A DNA stretch of 64,000 nt, taken from Alcaligenaceae bacterium. Lineage in GTDB: Bacteria > Pseudomonadota > Gammaproteobacteria > Burkholderiales > Burkholderiaceae_B. The DNA is taken from NCBI GenBank assembly GCA_013416395.1, contig JACCEP010000011.1:62001-126000 (forward strand), read 5' to 3'. Numbering within the stretch: the stretch's first letter is position 1; every line of letters starts with the position of its first letter. Below the pieces are notes generated by a model, which worked only from the letters and a program-made list of their open reading frames with translations, was not told where the DNA came from and searched no databases. Below, piece after piece: positions 43,068 through 53,350 of this stretch. Made by a program: the position numbers and the translations under genes.

Positions 43068-43457
43068 ATGGACACATGTTCTCCCATACAGTGCCGCTAT
43101 CAGACCATTGTTAACATCGCCGAGCGTATGCTGTGTTGTGCCAGATCCAACCATTGGAACGAGGTAGCATTGCTGGCCAATGAATATACGGCCGCAGTCG
43201 AGCTATTGCGGGCTAGTCCCACACTGTCCGAGCAGTCGCGTGCAGAGCGTCAGGCACTGCTTACTCGCATACTCGACGCCGACGCAGCCATACGCGCACT
43301 CATCTCACCCGAGATGGGTCGCCTGGGAAAACTTCTGGGTGACCTTCGTCGGCAGCGCCACGTTCTTGATGCCTACTCGGGGCGAAGCGTTCAATTCAAA
43401 CCGCCATACCAGCCACTTCCTGATAGGCCGCCACCAGACGGTTGCGAACCTGAATAG
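43068..43457 (+). CDS. fliT: FliT-like flagellar protein
   Basis: 129 aa, helical, in the expected place after fliS. Recognisable FliT features are the N-terminal YQTIVNIAERMLCCARSNHW and the long C-terminal helix GRLGKLLGDLRRQRHVLDAY. FliT chaperones FliD and can modulate FlhDC. The last 62 bases overlap the 3' end of the convergent fliE gene. Confidence 0.82.
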   Translation: MDTCSPIQCRYQTIVNIAERMLCCARSNHWNEVALLANEYTAAVELLRASPTLSEQSRAERQALLTRILDADAAIRALISPEMGRLGKLLGDLRRQRHVLDAYSGRSVQFKPPYQPLPDRPPPDGCEPE

Positions 43458-43731
43458 TGGCCTGAAAAGCAATACCCGCTTTCTGCATGTCGATCATGAC
43501 ATTGTTAAGCGAGACACCGGGCTCTCCCACTTGAAAGGCGCGCGCTTGCGCGGCCGCTTCATTTTGCATGCTCGATACGCGCGCCAGAGAGCGTGACAAC
43601 TCAGTAGCAAAGCTACCGGGCCCTGCTGGCACTTGTTCATGGTGAACAGGAGCCAATGATGATGAGGATTTGGCTGCCGCGCGCATTTGCGCAAGCAAAT
43701 TCTGAACGCTGGAAATATGTTGGACTGTCAT
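43396..43731 (-). CDS. fliE: Flagellar hook-basal body protein FliE
   Basis: 111 aa. The C-terminal half is the conserved FliE domain (GVSLNNVMIDMQKAGIAFQA, then TIQVRNRLVAAYQEV). It links the MS ring to the rod. ATG 43731 (MTVQHISSVQ) is chosen on family N-terminus, although no Shine-Dalgarno sequence is seen. It is divergent from fliF and convergent with fliT, overlapping fliT by 62 bases. Confidence 0.92.
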   Translation of the reverse strand: MTVQHISSVQNLLAQMRAAAKSSSSLAPVHHEQVPAGPGSFATELSRSLARVSSMQNEAAAQARAFQVGEPGVSLNNVMIDMQKAGIAFQATIQVRNRLVAAYQEVAGMAV

Positions 43732-44080
43732 GGGAGTAGGCAAAACGATAAGACGAAAACACATGGCAAGGCCCGGACGGCCTGAGCCACAAGACTATAC
43801 CTATGCATGCGCCATAAGCACTGCCTCAAAAGCTGCCAAAACACAGGGCTGTTTGACGTTAATGCACTGAGTGTAGACACCTATAGTGCCGTCTTTTGGG
43901 CGAGAGCCCATTAAACCTAAATAACACCCAAAAGCTGCGCTTTTCACCGCTTGCCGTCCTGGCTCAAGCAACCATAATTCAGGCTGTCCAAATCTTGTGT
44001 CACCGCATGTCTACCCACGCATCAGCATACGCCCCATGTCATTTGCTCTGTTCGTCCGCTCAAAAAGCACGAGGCGCTAA
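43732..44080. other. fliE-fliF divergent promoter region
   Basis: No gene. It must carry the early/middle flagellar promoters for both directions. No clear sigma-28 site was found. A small inverted repeat AAAAGC-TGC-GCTTTT (43930-43944) is the only structure noticed. Confidence 0.5.
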
Positions 44081-45730
44081 ATGAAGACGAGGACCCAGTG
44101 GGCTGAGCGATTCCCCACACTGAGCCGGATCGCAGCGTGGCCACGTCCGGTGCAGCTGGGCGCCGCATCGGTAGCTGTCACAGTGGTTATCAGTGCCTTT
44201 TTATGGGCAGGCCGCCCAGATTACCGCGTGTTGTTCGCCAATCTTGAAGATCGCGACGGTGGCGCAATTGTGACAGCACTCGAGCAGATGAATGTTTCTT
44301 ACCGATTGGCGGGCGCAGGCCAAGCCATTATGGTGCCTGCCGACAAGGTACACGAAGCTCGTCTGCTGTTGGCCCAGAAAGGCCTGCCACGTAGCGGCGA
44401 AACAGGCTTTGGCCTGCTGGATCAGACACGCTTCGGGGCCAGCCAGTTTTCGGAACAAGTCACTTACCAACGTGCTCTGGAGGGCGAGCTGGCTCAGTCA
44501 GTCGAAGCACTGCATGCTGTGCAACGTGCGCGGGTACACCTGGCCCTACCCAGAGAATCACTGTTTGTGCGGGAGCGACAGCCGCCTACTGCTTCGGTAC
44601 TGCTCACACTTTATCCCGGCCGCAGCCTCACAGAAGCCCAGGTTTCGGCCATTACCTGGCTGGTTTCGTCCAGCGTGCCTCATCTTGACCCACAGAAAGT
44701 ATCGGTGGTTGACCAAAATGGCCGTCTGCTGACCCCACCTTCCGGCGAGGCAGGCGCCGATGGTTCTCGCCGCAACCTTGTCAATGACATTGAGCAGCGT
44801 ACAGCACAGAAAATTCTTGCTCTGCTGAGCCCCCTGGTGGGGCCCGAAAATGTACGCGCACAGGTCAGCGCAGATGTTGACTTTGTGCACCGGGAACAAA
44901 CCTCTGAAACATACCGGCCCAATCAATTGCCCGGCGAAGCAGCCGTGCGCAGCAAGCAAACCAGTGCCTCAGCGCAGTCCAACACGCAGCCGCCTCAGGG
45001 TGTGCCTGGGGCTCTGACCAACCAGCCTCCTGTCAATGCCGTCGCTCCCATACAGACACCACCTTCGGCAGCATCTGCCAACAACACGCCCGGCAACCCA
45101 ACTGCTCTCGCAGCAACAGGCGTTCAACAGCAAGGCAGTGGATCAACACGCGACGACGCGACCATCAACTATGAAGTCGATCGCACCATTAGCCACACCA
45201 AAAATCCTCTGGGCACCTTGCGTCGGCTCTCCGTAGCAGTTGTTGTCAACTACCGCCAGCTCGACGACAAGGCCGAGCCCTTGCCTGCCGATGAGCTGGA
45301 CAGACTGACCGAACTGGTCAGACAAGCCATAGGTTACTCAGAAGAACGAGGCGACACGCTAAGCGTCATTAATAGTGCATTCAACGAAGGCACCGACACT
45401 GCAGTCCGGATGTGGCAAGACCCCATTTACCTCGAATACGGCATGCGACTTATTCGGTATCTGCTGATCGCGCTGGGGTTGTACTTGGTATGGAGAGCCA
45501 TTATCAAACCGCTACTGGCCCCACCGCCCGTGGTGGCAGTGGCGGAAGACGACAGCCCTGTTGCCCTTACCGATGCACAAGAGCGCGACCTGGCAGAAGA
45601 ACGATTGGCGGGTGAACTCAGCCGCTACGAAGAAAATCTGAATACCGCGCGTACTCTCGCCGAAAAAGATCCGCGCGCCGTGGCGATGGTACTGCGCACC
45701 TGGATGGAGAAGTCTAATGACAACGGGTGA
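44081..45730 (+). CDS. fliF: Flagellar MS-ring protein FliF
   Basis: 549 aa. First membrane helix about residues 25-45; periplasmic ring-building motifs YRVLFANLEDRDGGAIVTAL and RSGETGFGLLDQTRFGASQF (YscJ/FliF domain); VSVVDQNGRLLT; second helix near residue 455-475 (LIRYLLIALGLYLVW). The cytoplasmic tail binds FliG. A Gln/Ala/Pro-rich linker is at about 295-360. Overlaps fliG by 14 bases. Confidence 0.97.
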   Translation: MKTRTQWAERFPTLSRIAAWPRPVQLGAASVAVTVVISAFLWAGRPDYRVLFANLEDRDGGAIVTALEQMNVSYRLAGAGQAIMVPADKVHEARLLLAQKGLPRSGETGFGLLDQTRFGASQFSEQVTYQRALEGELAQSVEALHAVQRARVHLALPRESLFVRERQPPTASVLLTLYPGRSLTEAQVSAITWLVSSSVPHLDPQKVSVVDQNGRLLTPPSGEAGADGSRRNLVNDIEQRTAQKILALLSPLVGPENVRAQVSADVDFVHREQTSETYRPNQLPGEAAVRSKQTSASAQSNTQPPQGVPGALTNQPPVNAVAPIQTPPSAASANNTPGNPTALAATGVQQQGSGSTRDDATINYEVDRTISHTKNPLGTLRRLSVAVVVNYRQLDDKAEPLPADELDRLTELVRQAIGYSEERGDTLSVINSAFNEGTDTAVRMWQDPIYLEYGMRLIRYLLIALGLYLVWRAIIKPLLAPPPVVAVAEDDSPVALTDAQERDLAEERLAGELSRYEENLNTARTLAEKDPRAVAMVLRTWMEKSNDNG

Positions 45731-46718
45731 AGCCAATCTGGATCGGTGCGCCATTCTCATGATGTCGCTGGGTGAAGACGCTGCTGCAGAGGTCTTCAAA
45801 TATCTTACCCCGCCCGAAGTGCAGCGCATCGGCAGCGCCATGGCCAATCTGCGACAGGTCACACGCGGCGATGTAGACCAGGTGCTTGAAGACTTTCGTC
45901 AAGAAGCAGATCAATTCATGGCGGTCACGCTGGGCTCCGATGAATACATCCGCGCCGTGCTGACCAAAGCCTTGGGCACAGATCGGGCTGCTGGCCTGAT
46001 CGAAGATATTCTCGAAGCCGGCAATAATGGCAGCGGTATCGACGCCCTTAACTGGCTGGAGGCAACCAGTGTCGCCGAGTTGATCTCGGACGAACACCCA
46101 CAAATCATTGCCACCATACTGGTGCACCTTGAGCGCGACCGCGCATCGGCCGTACTGGCGCTGCTGAACGAAAGACTGCGCAACGATGTCATGTTGCGCA
46201 TCGCCACGTTCGGCGGCGTTCAGCCTTCGGCCCTGCATGAGCTGACTGAAGTTCTAAACGGTGTGCTGGCAGGCCAGGGTGCGAAACGCAGCAAAATGGG
46301 CGGTGTGCGTACGGCTGCAGAAATATTGAACTTCATGAACTCTTCAGATGAAGAAGCGGTGGTGAACAGTCTGCGCGAACTCGATGCCGATCTGGCTCAA
46401 CGCATTGTCGACGAAATGTTTGTGTTCGATAACCTGATACAGCTTGAAGATACCGCCATCCGGTTGATCCTGGCCGAGATCGATACCGCGTCGCTCACCA
46501 TTGCACTGAAAGGTGCCGCGCCAGAGCTGTGCGAGAAATTTTTCCGCAATATGTCGAACCGTGCGGCCGACATGTTGCGCGATGACCTTGAGGCGCAAGG
46601 GCCAGTGCGCATGTCCACGGTTGATGCAGAGCAGAAGCGTATTGTGCAAGTTACACGAAAGCTGGCCGAAGCCGGGCAATTTAGCCTGACGGGTTTGGGC
46701 AATGACGAGTATGTCTAA
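45717..46718 (+). CDS. fliG: Flagellar motor switch protein FliG
   Basis: 333 aa. N-terminal FliF-binding region (ILMMSLGEDAAAEVFKYLTP), middle domain with the EHPQ motif (SDEHPQIIATILVHLERDRA) and C-terminal torque domain (MFVFDNLIQLEDTAIRLILA, ending KRIVQVTRKLAEAGQ) with the charged residues that face MotA. Translation is coupled to fliF. Confidence 0.97.
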   Translation: MTTGEANLDRCAILMMSLGEDAAAEVFKYLTPPEVQRIGSAMANLRQVTRGDVDQVLEDFRQEADQFMAVTLGSDEYIRAVLTKALGTDRAAGLIEDILEAGNNGSGIDALNWLEATSVAELISDEHPQIIATILVHLERDRASAVLALLNERLRNDVMLRIATFGGVQPSALHELTEVLNGVLAGQGAKRSKMGGVRTAAEILNFMNSSDEEAVVNSLRELDADLAQRIVDEMFVFDNLIQLEDTAIRLILAEIDTASLTIALKGAAPELCEKFFRNMSNRAADMLRDDLEAQGPVRMSTVDAEQKRIVQVTRKLAEAGQFSLTGLGNDEYV

Positions 46719-47484
46719 ACATACTACTACTGCCGAACACCTCAAGAAATGGCGTCGCTGGCAGCCTGCCCCCCTGCCTGGCGGCCCTACGGGCGACGTC
46801 GGCCGGCTCAACGGGCATGCACCTTGCGAAACGCCTGAGCCACACTTAAATGACGACGCGTCGCGCTCTGAAGCAAACCGCGTGCGAGAAACCGCCCGTC
46901 AGCAAGGACAAGCACAGGGCTATCAAGAAGGTTACGCGCAAGGGCTTGAAGAAGGTACACGTGACGGTCACCGCAACGGGCACTCGGCTGGTTATGATGC
47001 GGGCTATACCGAAGGCCATTCATCCGGCCAGGCGCTGGCGCAACAAGAAGCACAACGTCTCGCACATTTGGCAGACGCCTGCGCAGACGCGCTCCATACC
47101 CTGGAAGCAGAGCTTGGGCACCAGCTTGTCGAATTCGCCCTGCACATTGCACAACACATACTGCAAAGCACACTGACCACCCAACCCGGCCACATTACCG
47201 ACTTGGTTGGCCAGATACTGCGCGTCAATGCAAACGACCAGGCTTTATTGACCTTGCGCATACACCCGGACGATGAAGCCGCGCTGCGTCCATATCTTGA
47301 AAGCCGTAGCACAGTACAACGCTGGTGCATCGTGCCAGACCCCACGCTGGAACGTGGCGACTGCATTGCGGAAACATCTGCCAGCAGCATTGATGCAACC
47401 CTGGCGAAGCGATGGGAGCGTGCCACGTCTTCTCTGGGCTACACGCTGCCCTGGATCGCGCAGGCTGACCATGCAAAAAGCTAA
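46702..47484 (+). CDS. fliH: Flagellar ATPase regulator FliH
   Basis: 260 aa. It has a typical FliH glycine-repeat helix ([20 protein letters not shown], with recurring Gx3G from about residue 70 to 115) and a C-terminal stator domain ([16 protein letters not shown] and [15 protein letters not shown]). It holds FliI in check and brings it to the export gate. It overlaps fliG by 17 bases; ATG 46711 is an equally possible start. It overlaps fliI by 14. Confidence 0.93.
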   Translation: MTSMSKHTTTAEHLKKWRRWQPAPLPGGPTGDVGRLNGHAPCETPEPHLNDDASRSEANRVRETARQQGQAQGYQEGYAQGLEEGTRDGHRNGHSAGYDAGYTEGHSSGQALAQQEAQRLAHLADACADALHTLEAELGHQLVEFALHIAQHILQSTLTTQPGHITDLVGQILRVNANDQALLTLRIHPDDEAALRPYLESRSTVQRWCIVPDPTLERGDCIAETSASSIDATLAKRWERATSSLGYTLPWIAQADHAKS

Positions 47485-48943
47485 GCCGGCACACATGGCC
47501 CCTGACCGCTGGCGAGCCTTGCTTCGGTCAAGCGCACAACATGTTGCCGCGACCGATATGCTCGCTTTACACGGCAAGGTAACGCGCGCCACGGGTCTGG
47601 TACTGGAGGCCACTGGGCTTAGCCTCGCCGTCGGCGCTGCATGCCGTATAGAAATCACACCTGGCTCCAGCCACTGGGTCGATGCTGAGGTGGTAGGCTT
47701 TCATGGTCAGACTCTTTACCTGATGCCACACAGCGATATTTCAGGGCTGCAGCCTGGTGCCAGGGTAGCTGCCGTACCACCTGTTCCACAACACCAAACA
47801 CCGCAGTCCGCATTCACTCAGGCCACGCACACAGCGCCAGTATTGTCCCGCCATCTACCCGTGGGTGAAGAACTTTTGGGACGCGTGCTGGACGGTGCTG
47901 GCCAACCTCTCGACGGCTTGGGCGATCTTCACGCTGTACCAACCGCCTCACTTTCTGCTCGGTACATCAATCCTCTGTTGCGGGCCCCTATTGATACCGT
48001 GCTCGACGTCGGGGTACGGGCCATTAACGGTTTGCTCACCGTCGGTCGTGGGCAACGCATGGGTTTATTCGCCGGTTCAGGCGTCGGAAAAAGCGTACTG
48101 CTGGGAATGATGGCCAGATACACACAGGCAGACGTCATTGTCGTGGGCCTGATCGGCGAACGCGGACGCGAGGTCAAAGAATTTATGGAACACAACCTGG
48201 GGCCGGACGGGCTGCGCCGATCGGTGGTGATTGCCGCGCCGGCTGATGTCTCACCGTTGCTGCGCATACAAGGCGCAGTGTATGCCACCCGACTGGCCGA
48301 GCATTTCCGTGATCAGGGCCGTCATGTGCTGTTAATTATGGATTCATTAACACGTTATGCCATGGCGCAGCGCGAGATTGCACTGGCCATTGGTGAGCCG
48401 CCTGCCACCAAGGGTTACCCCCCTTCGGTCTTTGCCCGACTTCCTGCGCTTGTCGAACGCGCCGGCAACGGCGCGCCAGAAAGTGGACAAGCCCCCGGCT
48501 CGATCACCGCGTTTTACACCGTGTTAACGGAGGGCGACGACCAGCAAGACCCCATCGCCGACTCAGCCCGCGCCATACTGGATGGACACATTGTGCTGTC
48601 ACGTCGCTTGGCGGAATCGGGTCATTACCCGGCTATTGACATCGAAGCCTCGATCTCACGTGTGATGACGGCAGTGGTGCCAGCCACCCAAACAACGTTG
48701 GCGCACCGTTTCAAGCAACTGCTGTCCCGCTACCAGCGCAACCACGATCTGATCGCAGTTGGCGCTTATACACCTGGAAACGATACGCTGATTGATGAAG
48801 CAATTGCCCGCTACCCCTATCTCGAAGCATATCTGCAGCAAGACATAGCAAGCTGCATCGACTATGCCAGCGCTGCCGAATCATTGGCACACGCCACGGG
48901 CATACACGATACACCGATACCAACCGGGGATTACCAGCCATGA
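47471..48943 (+). CDS. fliI: Flagellum-specific ATP synthase FliI
   Basis: 490-aa export ATPase. Walker [21 protein letters not shown], Walker [21 protein letters not shown], and the family signature [23 protein letters not shown] 47471 (MQKAKPAHM) is chosen because longer upstream translation is fliH read in another frame. It is coupled to fliJ by an ATGA overlap. Confidence 0.97.
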   Translation: MQKAKPAHMAPDRWRALLRSSAQHVAATDMLALHGKVTRATGLVLEATGLSLAVGAACRIEITPGSSHWVDAEVVGFHGQTLYLMPHSDISGLQPGARVAAVPPVPQHQTPQSAFTQATHTAPVLSRHLPVGEELLGRVLDGAGQPLDGLGDLHAVPTASLSARYINPLLRAPIDTVLDVGVRAINGLLTVGRGQRMGLFAGSGVGKSVLLGMMARYTQADVIVVGLIGERGREVKEFMEHNLGPDGLRRSVVIAAPADVSPLLRIQGAVYATRLAEHFRDQGRHVLLIMDSLTRYAMAQREIALAIGEPPATKGYPPSVFARLPALVERAGNGAPESGQAPGSITAFYTVLTEGDDQQDPIADSARAILDGHIVLSRRLAESGHYPAIDIEASISRVMTAVVPATQTTLAHRFKQLLSRYQRNHDLIAVGAYTPGNDTLIDEAIARYPYLEAYLQQDIASCIDYASAAESLAHATGIHDTPIPTGDYQP

Positions 48944-49383
48944 ACAAGGCCCACGCCTTTCAACCTCTCATGAATCTGGCCCGAAACGCTGCGCAAAAAG
49001 CGGGCAAAGAACTATACCTGCTTGCGCACGAACGCCAGCGTGCCCAGGCTCAGCTTACGTTGCTGCACGACTACCGTCTCGATTATGCACGTCGCTTGCA
49101 ACAGGCCGTACAAATCGGACTGCCCGCTTCAAGCCTAAAGAATTTCAGACAGTTCATCGCCACACTGGATGCAGCGATTTCACAGCAAAGCCATGTTGTT
49201 GCGCGCCAAAAGACGCAAGTGCGGGAAAAACGCCAATACTGGCAGACGAGAAAACGTCGCCTCAACGCCTTCGAAGCGCTGGAAACGCGTGCGCGTTCCC
49301 GTCAGCGTGAGCAGGAAAACCGCAGCGAGCAGATTGTCAACGATGAAATGTCCAGTTGCATGCACTACATGCACAACACGTGA
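48940..49383 (+). CDS. fliJ: Flagellar export chaperone FliJ
   Basis: 147 aa, a continuous charged coiled coil ([20 protein letters not shown], then [20 protein letters not shown]) in the fixed position after fliI. FliJ is the stalk-like partner of the FliI hexamer. Confidence 0.93.
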   Translation: MNKAHAFQPLMNLARNAAQKAGKELYLLAHERQRAQAQLTLLHDYRLDYARRLQQAVQIGLPASSLKNFRQFIATLDAAISQQSHVVARQKTQVREKRQYWQTRKRRLNAFEALETRARSRQREQENRSEQIVNDEMSSCMHYMHNT

Positions 49384-49398
49384 TCAGCGAGCCCTCTC

Positions 49399-50826
49399 AT
49401 GACAATACCCACCATAACGTCTATTGCCAGCCAGCCTGCCACACTTACTGCAAAACACGATGCGGGGTCGCAACAGACAGCATTCGAAGATATTTTGGCC
49501 AACCATCAGACTAACAACGAAGATAAACCTTCGGTACACATACCGCGTTTCAAAAACGGTGGCGCAACCTCGTTTCCGGGGCCACTCTGGCGTGAACATC
49601 GCGCAGACGAAGCGTGCAGCACAGATGGCTGCAGTCAGCAGGCCCAAGTAGGCCTGCCACTTCTCGCTCCGTCTGAACGTGCTCACTCTGCACACGGCCA
49701 CAACAAATCTGAAGAGAGCACCGCGCTCGCCATTGCCGTGCACAGCGTCATAGCCACTACTGCACGGGCCGCCGAGCAGCCTTCGCCCACCTGCAAGACC
49801 GAGAAGTGCCCAGAAGCTTTGCAAACCTTTAAGGAAACCAAACTGAAACACGTAAACAGTATGCCTACCTCCGGCGGCCCCATGAATGGCTCGTCGTCGC
49901 TTGCATTGGCGACGCCCCATACGGATGCTGTCAGCACGACTGACCTTGCGCCGCCTTCACACAACATGGCCAAATCAGCGGCCTTGCTTGCGGAACAAAC
50001 ATATAAACCTCGTCTGGCATCACACGTACTGCGGCGCGAGACTGTCGCTGACGGCGAAACAACAGCCGGGGCCTTGCGTGCCGTCACGCTGATGCAGACA
50101 CGTCTCGAAACGGCGTTATCTGATCCTGCCATGACATCTTTGACGGACGTTATGGAGGCTCTGGAAAACATGGCTGAACGCAGTGCGCCGTCTGCGTCAG
50201 GCGGGTTCACTGATCGTCAACCCAGCGTAACAGGTAGCACCGCAGCTATGGACGACGACATTCTTCCCACCAACGACGTGCCAATACCGGGTAGCAGCGC
50301 AACCATACTGCCAACAGCAGCGCCTGCAGCCCCAACAATGTCGGCGTCTTCAGCCCCGCCCAACTTGCCTGTCGTCGTGGCGCCATCGCTGGGCAGCCCG
50401 GCCTGGGCACCCGAGTTCAGCCGCCAGCTTACCGCCCTGGCACACCGCAACCACGGTACGTTGCAAAGCGTGGATCTGCGGCTAAATCCTCCTGAACTTG
50501 GCCCCTTGCACATTACTCTTCAGGTACATGACAAGGTCGCTCAGGCTCTCATTGTGTCGGCGCATGCATCAGTGCGCCACGCTGTAGAACAGGCCTTGCC
50601 CCAACTGCAGCAACAATTGGCGCAAGCAGGACTGACATTGGGGCAGACCAGTGTCAGCGATTTTGGGCAGGAAAGCAGGGCTTTCAGTGAGCACGATCAG
50701 CGCAACGACCAAGCCGCCATACAAAAGCCAGACACCCCCGATGCGTCGGACGGCTCCGTCGCATCGGCACCAAACCAGACACGCGGGCCTCAGTCAACAG
50801 ACGCACTGGTGGATACCTACGTCTGA
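49399..50826 (+). CDS. fliK: Flagellar hook-length control protein FliK
   Basis: 475 aa. A long low-complexity Ala/Thr/Pro/Ser-rich N-terminal ruler region (to about residue 330) and the conserved C-terminal switch domain (SVDLRLNPPELGPLHITLQV, then HDKVAQALIVSAHASVRHAV and QQLAQAGLTLGQTSVSD). It measures the hook and switches export specificity via FlhB. It ends 156 bases before fliL. Confidence 0.93.
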   Translation: MTIPTITSIASQPATLTAKHDAGSQQTAFEDILANHQTNNEDKPSVHIPRFKNGGATSFPGPLWREHRADEACSTDGCSQQAQVGLPLLAPSERAHSAHGHNKSEESTALAIAVHSVIATTARAAEQPSPTCKTEKCPEALQTFKETKLKHVNSMPTSGGPMNGSSSLALATPHTDAVSTTDLAPPSHNMAKSAALLAEQTYKPRLASHVLRRETVADGETTAGALRAVTLMQTRLETALSDPAMTSLTDVMEALENMAERSAPSASGGFTDRQPSVTGSTAAMDDDILPTNDVPIPGSSATILPTAAPAAPTMSASSAPPNLPVVVAPSLGSPAWAPEFSRQLTALAHRNHGTLQSVDLRLNPPELGPLHITLQVHDKVAQALIVSAHASVRHAVEQALPQLQQQLAQAGLTLGQTSVSDFGQESRAFSEHDQRNDQAAIQKPDTPDASDGSVASAPNQTRGPQSTDALVDTYV

Positions 50827-50982
50827 TCAAGCCAGCCCCGCATCGCCGCGCGCACGAGTCCATGCCTCACCACCGGCGTTAATCAACAGAGCTAACACAA
50901 AATAACTGCATTATTCCGTACCACGCGCTATGCCCGCATCCGGCACAATCACGTCGATACTTAAACTTCCCGCCGACAGGCT

Positions 50983-51468
50983 ATGCCCCAGAGCACACCC
51001 AGCAAACGCACCAAAACACTCCGTTCCCTGCTTACCGCCGCCTTAATCGCGGCAGGCAGCACTGCAGCAACCATGTATTTTTATGATGCACTCGCCATCC
51101 GCAAGGCCAGTGCTGGAGAGAGCCCCCGCAAATCAGCGCCTGCTGCCATGCCCAGCCCTATCTTCGTCGAGCTTGACCCCTTTACGGTCACTCTGAACAG
51201 CGAGTACAAGCGCCGCATTCTTTACGTAGGCATCACGCTGCGCGTGGCGGACGACGATTCAGCCCGAACCCTGACGCGTTACATGCCCGAAGTGCGTGAC
51301 CGCATACTCAGCCTGCTTGCCCAGCAAAACGCCGACACCGTGCAGACTGCTGATGGACGCCAGCATCTGGTACAGCAGTTGCGCAGCGAAATCAGCCAGC
51401 CCTATGTGCCCGAGCCAACAAGCCCGCGCGTTAACGATGTGCTGTTCACCGCATTCGTGGTTCAGTAA
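50983..51468 (+). CDS. fliL: Flagellar basal-body protein FliL
   Basis: 161 aa, one membrane helix near residues 12-30 (LLTAALIAAGSTAATMYFY) and a periplasmic stomatin-like domain (FVELDPFTVTLNSEYKRRIL, then ITLRVADDDSARTLTRYMPE and VRDRILSLLAQQNADTVQ). It supports stator function. The stop TAA shares a base with the fliM ATG (TAATG). Confidence 0.94.
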   Translation: MPQSTPSKRTKTLRSLLTAALIAAGSTAATMYFYDALAIRKASAGESPRKSAPAAMPSPIFVELDPFTVTLNSEYKRRILYVGITLRVADDDSARTLTRYMPEVRDRILSLLAQQNADTVQTADGRQHLVQQLRSEISQPYVPEPTSPRVNDVLFTAFVVQ

Positions 51469-52460
51469 TGTCGTATCAAAGCCAGCTCTCGCAAGATGAA
51501 GTCGATGCACTACTTGCGGGCGTAACGGGTGAAAGCCCTGACGCCCCATCGCAGCATGCTGACAGTGGTGGTGTCAGATCGTACGACCTTAGCTCACCAG
51601 ACCGTGTCGTGCGCCACCGCATGCAAACGCTGGAGCTTATCAACGAGTTATTCGGCAGGCGTCTGCGGTCAACCTTACTTAGTTTTATGCGCCGCAATGC
51701 CGACATTACGGTGGGCCCCATACGCATACAAAAATACGCCGACTTCGAACGTAACTTGCCAGTACCCAGCAACCTTAATATGGTGAGCATGAAGCCACTG
51801 CGAGGTGCGGCGCTGTTTACGTATGACCCCAACCTGGTCTTTCTGGTGATCGACAGCCTGTTTGGTGGCCACGGGCGTTACAACACGCGTGTGGAAGGTC
51901 GTGATTTCACCATGACCGAACAGCGCATCATCCGCAAGCTGCTTAGCCTGACGCTCGACAGCTACGCCAGTGCATGGGAACAGGTTCACCCGATCGAGTT
52001 TGAATACATTCGATCTGAAATGCATACGAAGTTTGCCAGCATCACCAGCAGCAACGAGATTGTGGTGGTCACCTCATTTCACATCGAGCTTGGCGCAACA
52101 GGCGGCAACCTGAACATCTGCCTGCCCTACTCCATGATTGAGCCGCTACGCGATCTACTCACCCGCCCCTTGCAAGAAGGCGGGGCCGGTCTGGTCGATC
52201 AACGCTGGACACAACAGCTATCGCGCCAGATGCGCAGCGCCGACATTGAGCTGGTCGCAGAATTCACGCACATACAAAGCAGCATCGCACACCTCATGAC
52301 GCTAAAGGCCAACGATATTCTTCCCATCGAAATTCCATCCACCATCACGGCCCATGTTGGCGGCGTCCCCGTCATGGAGTGCACCTATGGCACGTCCAAC
52401 GGACGCTATGCGCTATGTGTGAAGCGGATGCTGGTCAACGCCGAAACCGAACTCACGTGA
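51468..52460 (+). CDS. fliM: Flagellar motor switch protein FliM
   Basis: 330 aa. The N-terminal CheY-P-binding segment (LSQDEVDALLAGVTGE), the middle CheC-like domain (YDLSSPDRVVRHRMQTLELI, FGGHGRYNTRVEGRDFTMTE) and the C-terminal SpoA domain. A C-ring component that sets rotation direction. Confidence 0.97.
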   Translation: MSYQSQLSQDEVDALLAGVTGESPDAPSQHADSGGVRSYDLSSPDRVVRHRMQTLELINELFGRRLRSTLLSFMRRNADITVGPIRIQKYADFERNLPVPSNLNMVSMKPLRGAALFTYDPNLVFLVIDSLFGGHGRYNTRVEGRDFTMTEQRIIRKLLSLTLDSYASAWEQVHPIEFEYIRSEMHTKFASITSSNEIVVVTSFHIELGATGGNLNICLPYSMIEPLRDLLTRPLQEGGAGLVDQRWTQQLSRQMRSADIELVAEFTHIQSSIAHLMTLKANDILPIEIPSTITAHVGGVPVMECTYGTSNGRYALCVKRMLVNAETELT

Positions 52461-52467
52461 GCATTCC

Positions 52468-52986
52468 ATGACAGACTCAGGCAACGAGCCACGCAAAGAC
52501 ACCACTCCCGCCGAAATACTGGACGCCGACTGGGCTGACGCCTTGTCAGAGCAAACCATGCAGGCACCCTCCGCAACACAGGCCGACGGCCTGGCCCAGG
52601 CATCCGACGATTGGGCCAGTGCGCTGGCTGAGCAAACGGCCAACCAAACGGCCCAAGCGCGCCAGCCCGATCCAGCCAGGGTATTTCCCCCAATACAAGG
52701 AAATATTGCTCAAGGCGTGGGCGAGATTGACATGATCATGGATATCCCCGTGCAGCTGTCAGTGGAGTTGGGGCGTACCCGTCTCACCATAAAAAACATT
52801 CTGCAATTGGGGCAAGGCTCAGTGGTCGAGCTCGATGGACTGGCCGGTGAACCCATGGATATCTATGTAAATGGCTACTTGATCGCCCAAGGCGAGGTCG
52901 TGGTCGTAGAAGAGAAATACGGCATTCGCGTCACAGATATTGTCACGCCTTCAGATCGTCTCAGCCGGCTCAACGGTCGGCGTTGA
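52468..52986 (+). CDS. fliN: Flagellar motor switch protein FliN
   Basis: 172 aa. An Ala/Gln/Asp-rich N-terminal extension (about 80 residues) carries two near-copies of a motif around DWADALSEQT and DWASALAEQT, then the SpoA domain (MIMDIPVQLSVELGRTRLTI, VVELDGLAGEPMDIYVNGYL, VVEEKYGIRVTDIV). C-ring component with FliM; also docks FliH. Confidence 0.96.
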   Translation: MTDSGNEPRKDTTPAEILDADWADALSEQTMQAPSATQADGLAQASDDWASALAEQTANQTAQARQPDPARVFPPIQGNIAQGVGEIDMIMDIPVQLSVELGRTRLTIKNILQLGQGSVVELDGLAGEPMDIYVNGYLIAQGEVVVVEEKYGIRVTDIVTPSDRLSRLNGRR

Positions 52987-52990
52987 GGTT

Positions 52991-53350
52991 ATGGACGGCG
53001 CAGACATAGCGAGAATCACCGGCAGCTTGCTGCTAATTATCGTGCTGATTCTGGCAGCTGCCTGGTGGCTGCGACGCATGGGCATGCTGAAAACAGCCGA
53101 AGGGCCCCACATCAGGGTATTAAGTTCATGCCATGTCGGTGCACGACAACAGCTGCTTGTCGTCGAGGTGGAGGGCGCGCGTCTGCTGCTAAGCGCCAAT
53201 GCCCGACAGCTTGCGCTTCTGCATGTACTCGCACCTTCACCTGCTGCCGTGGCAAAGAACATCCCGGTCGCTATAGGTCAGCCTAAGGTAGGTGCATGGT
53301 CAAGGTCGCAGTCGCGGCCAACGTCACCACCAAAGCCGGAGCAACGCTAA
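52991..53350 (+). CDS. fliO: Flagellar export-apparatus protein FliO
   Basis: 119 aa. One membrane helix (about residues 8-30, SLLLIIVLILAAAWWLRRMG), then the short FliO domain (IRVLSSCHVGARQQLLVVEV and ALLHVLAPSP). It assists FliP assembly. The start is ATG 52991, four bases after fliN; its stop TAA touches the fliP ATG. Confidence 0.92.
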   Translation: MDGADIARITGSLLLIIVLILAAAWWLRRMGMLKTAEGPHIRVLSSCHVGARQQLLVVEVEGARLLLSANARQLALLHVLAPSPAAVAKNIPVAIGQPKVGAWSRSQSRPTSPPKPEQR

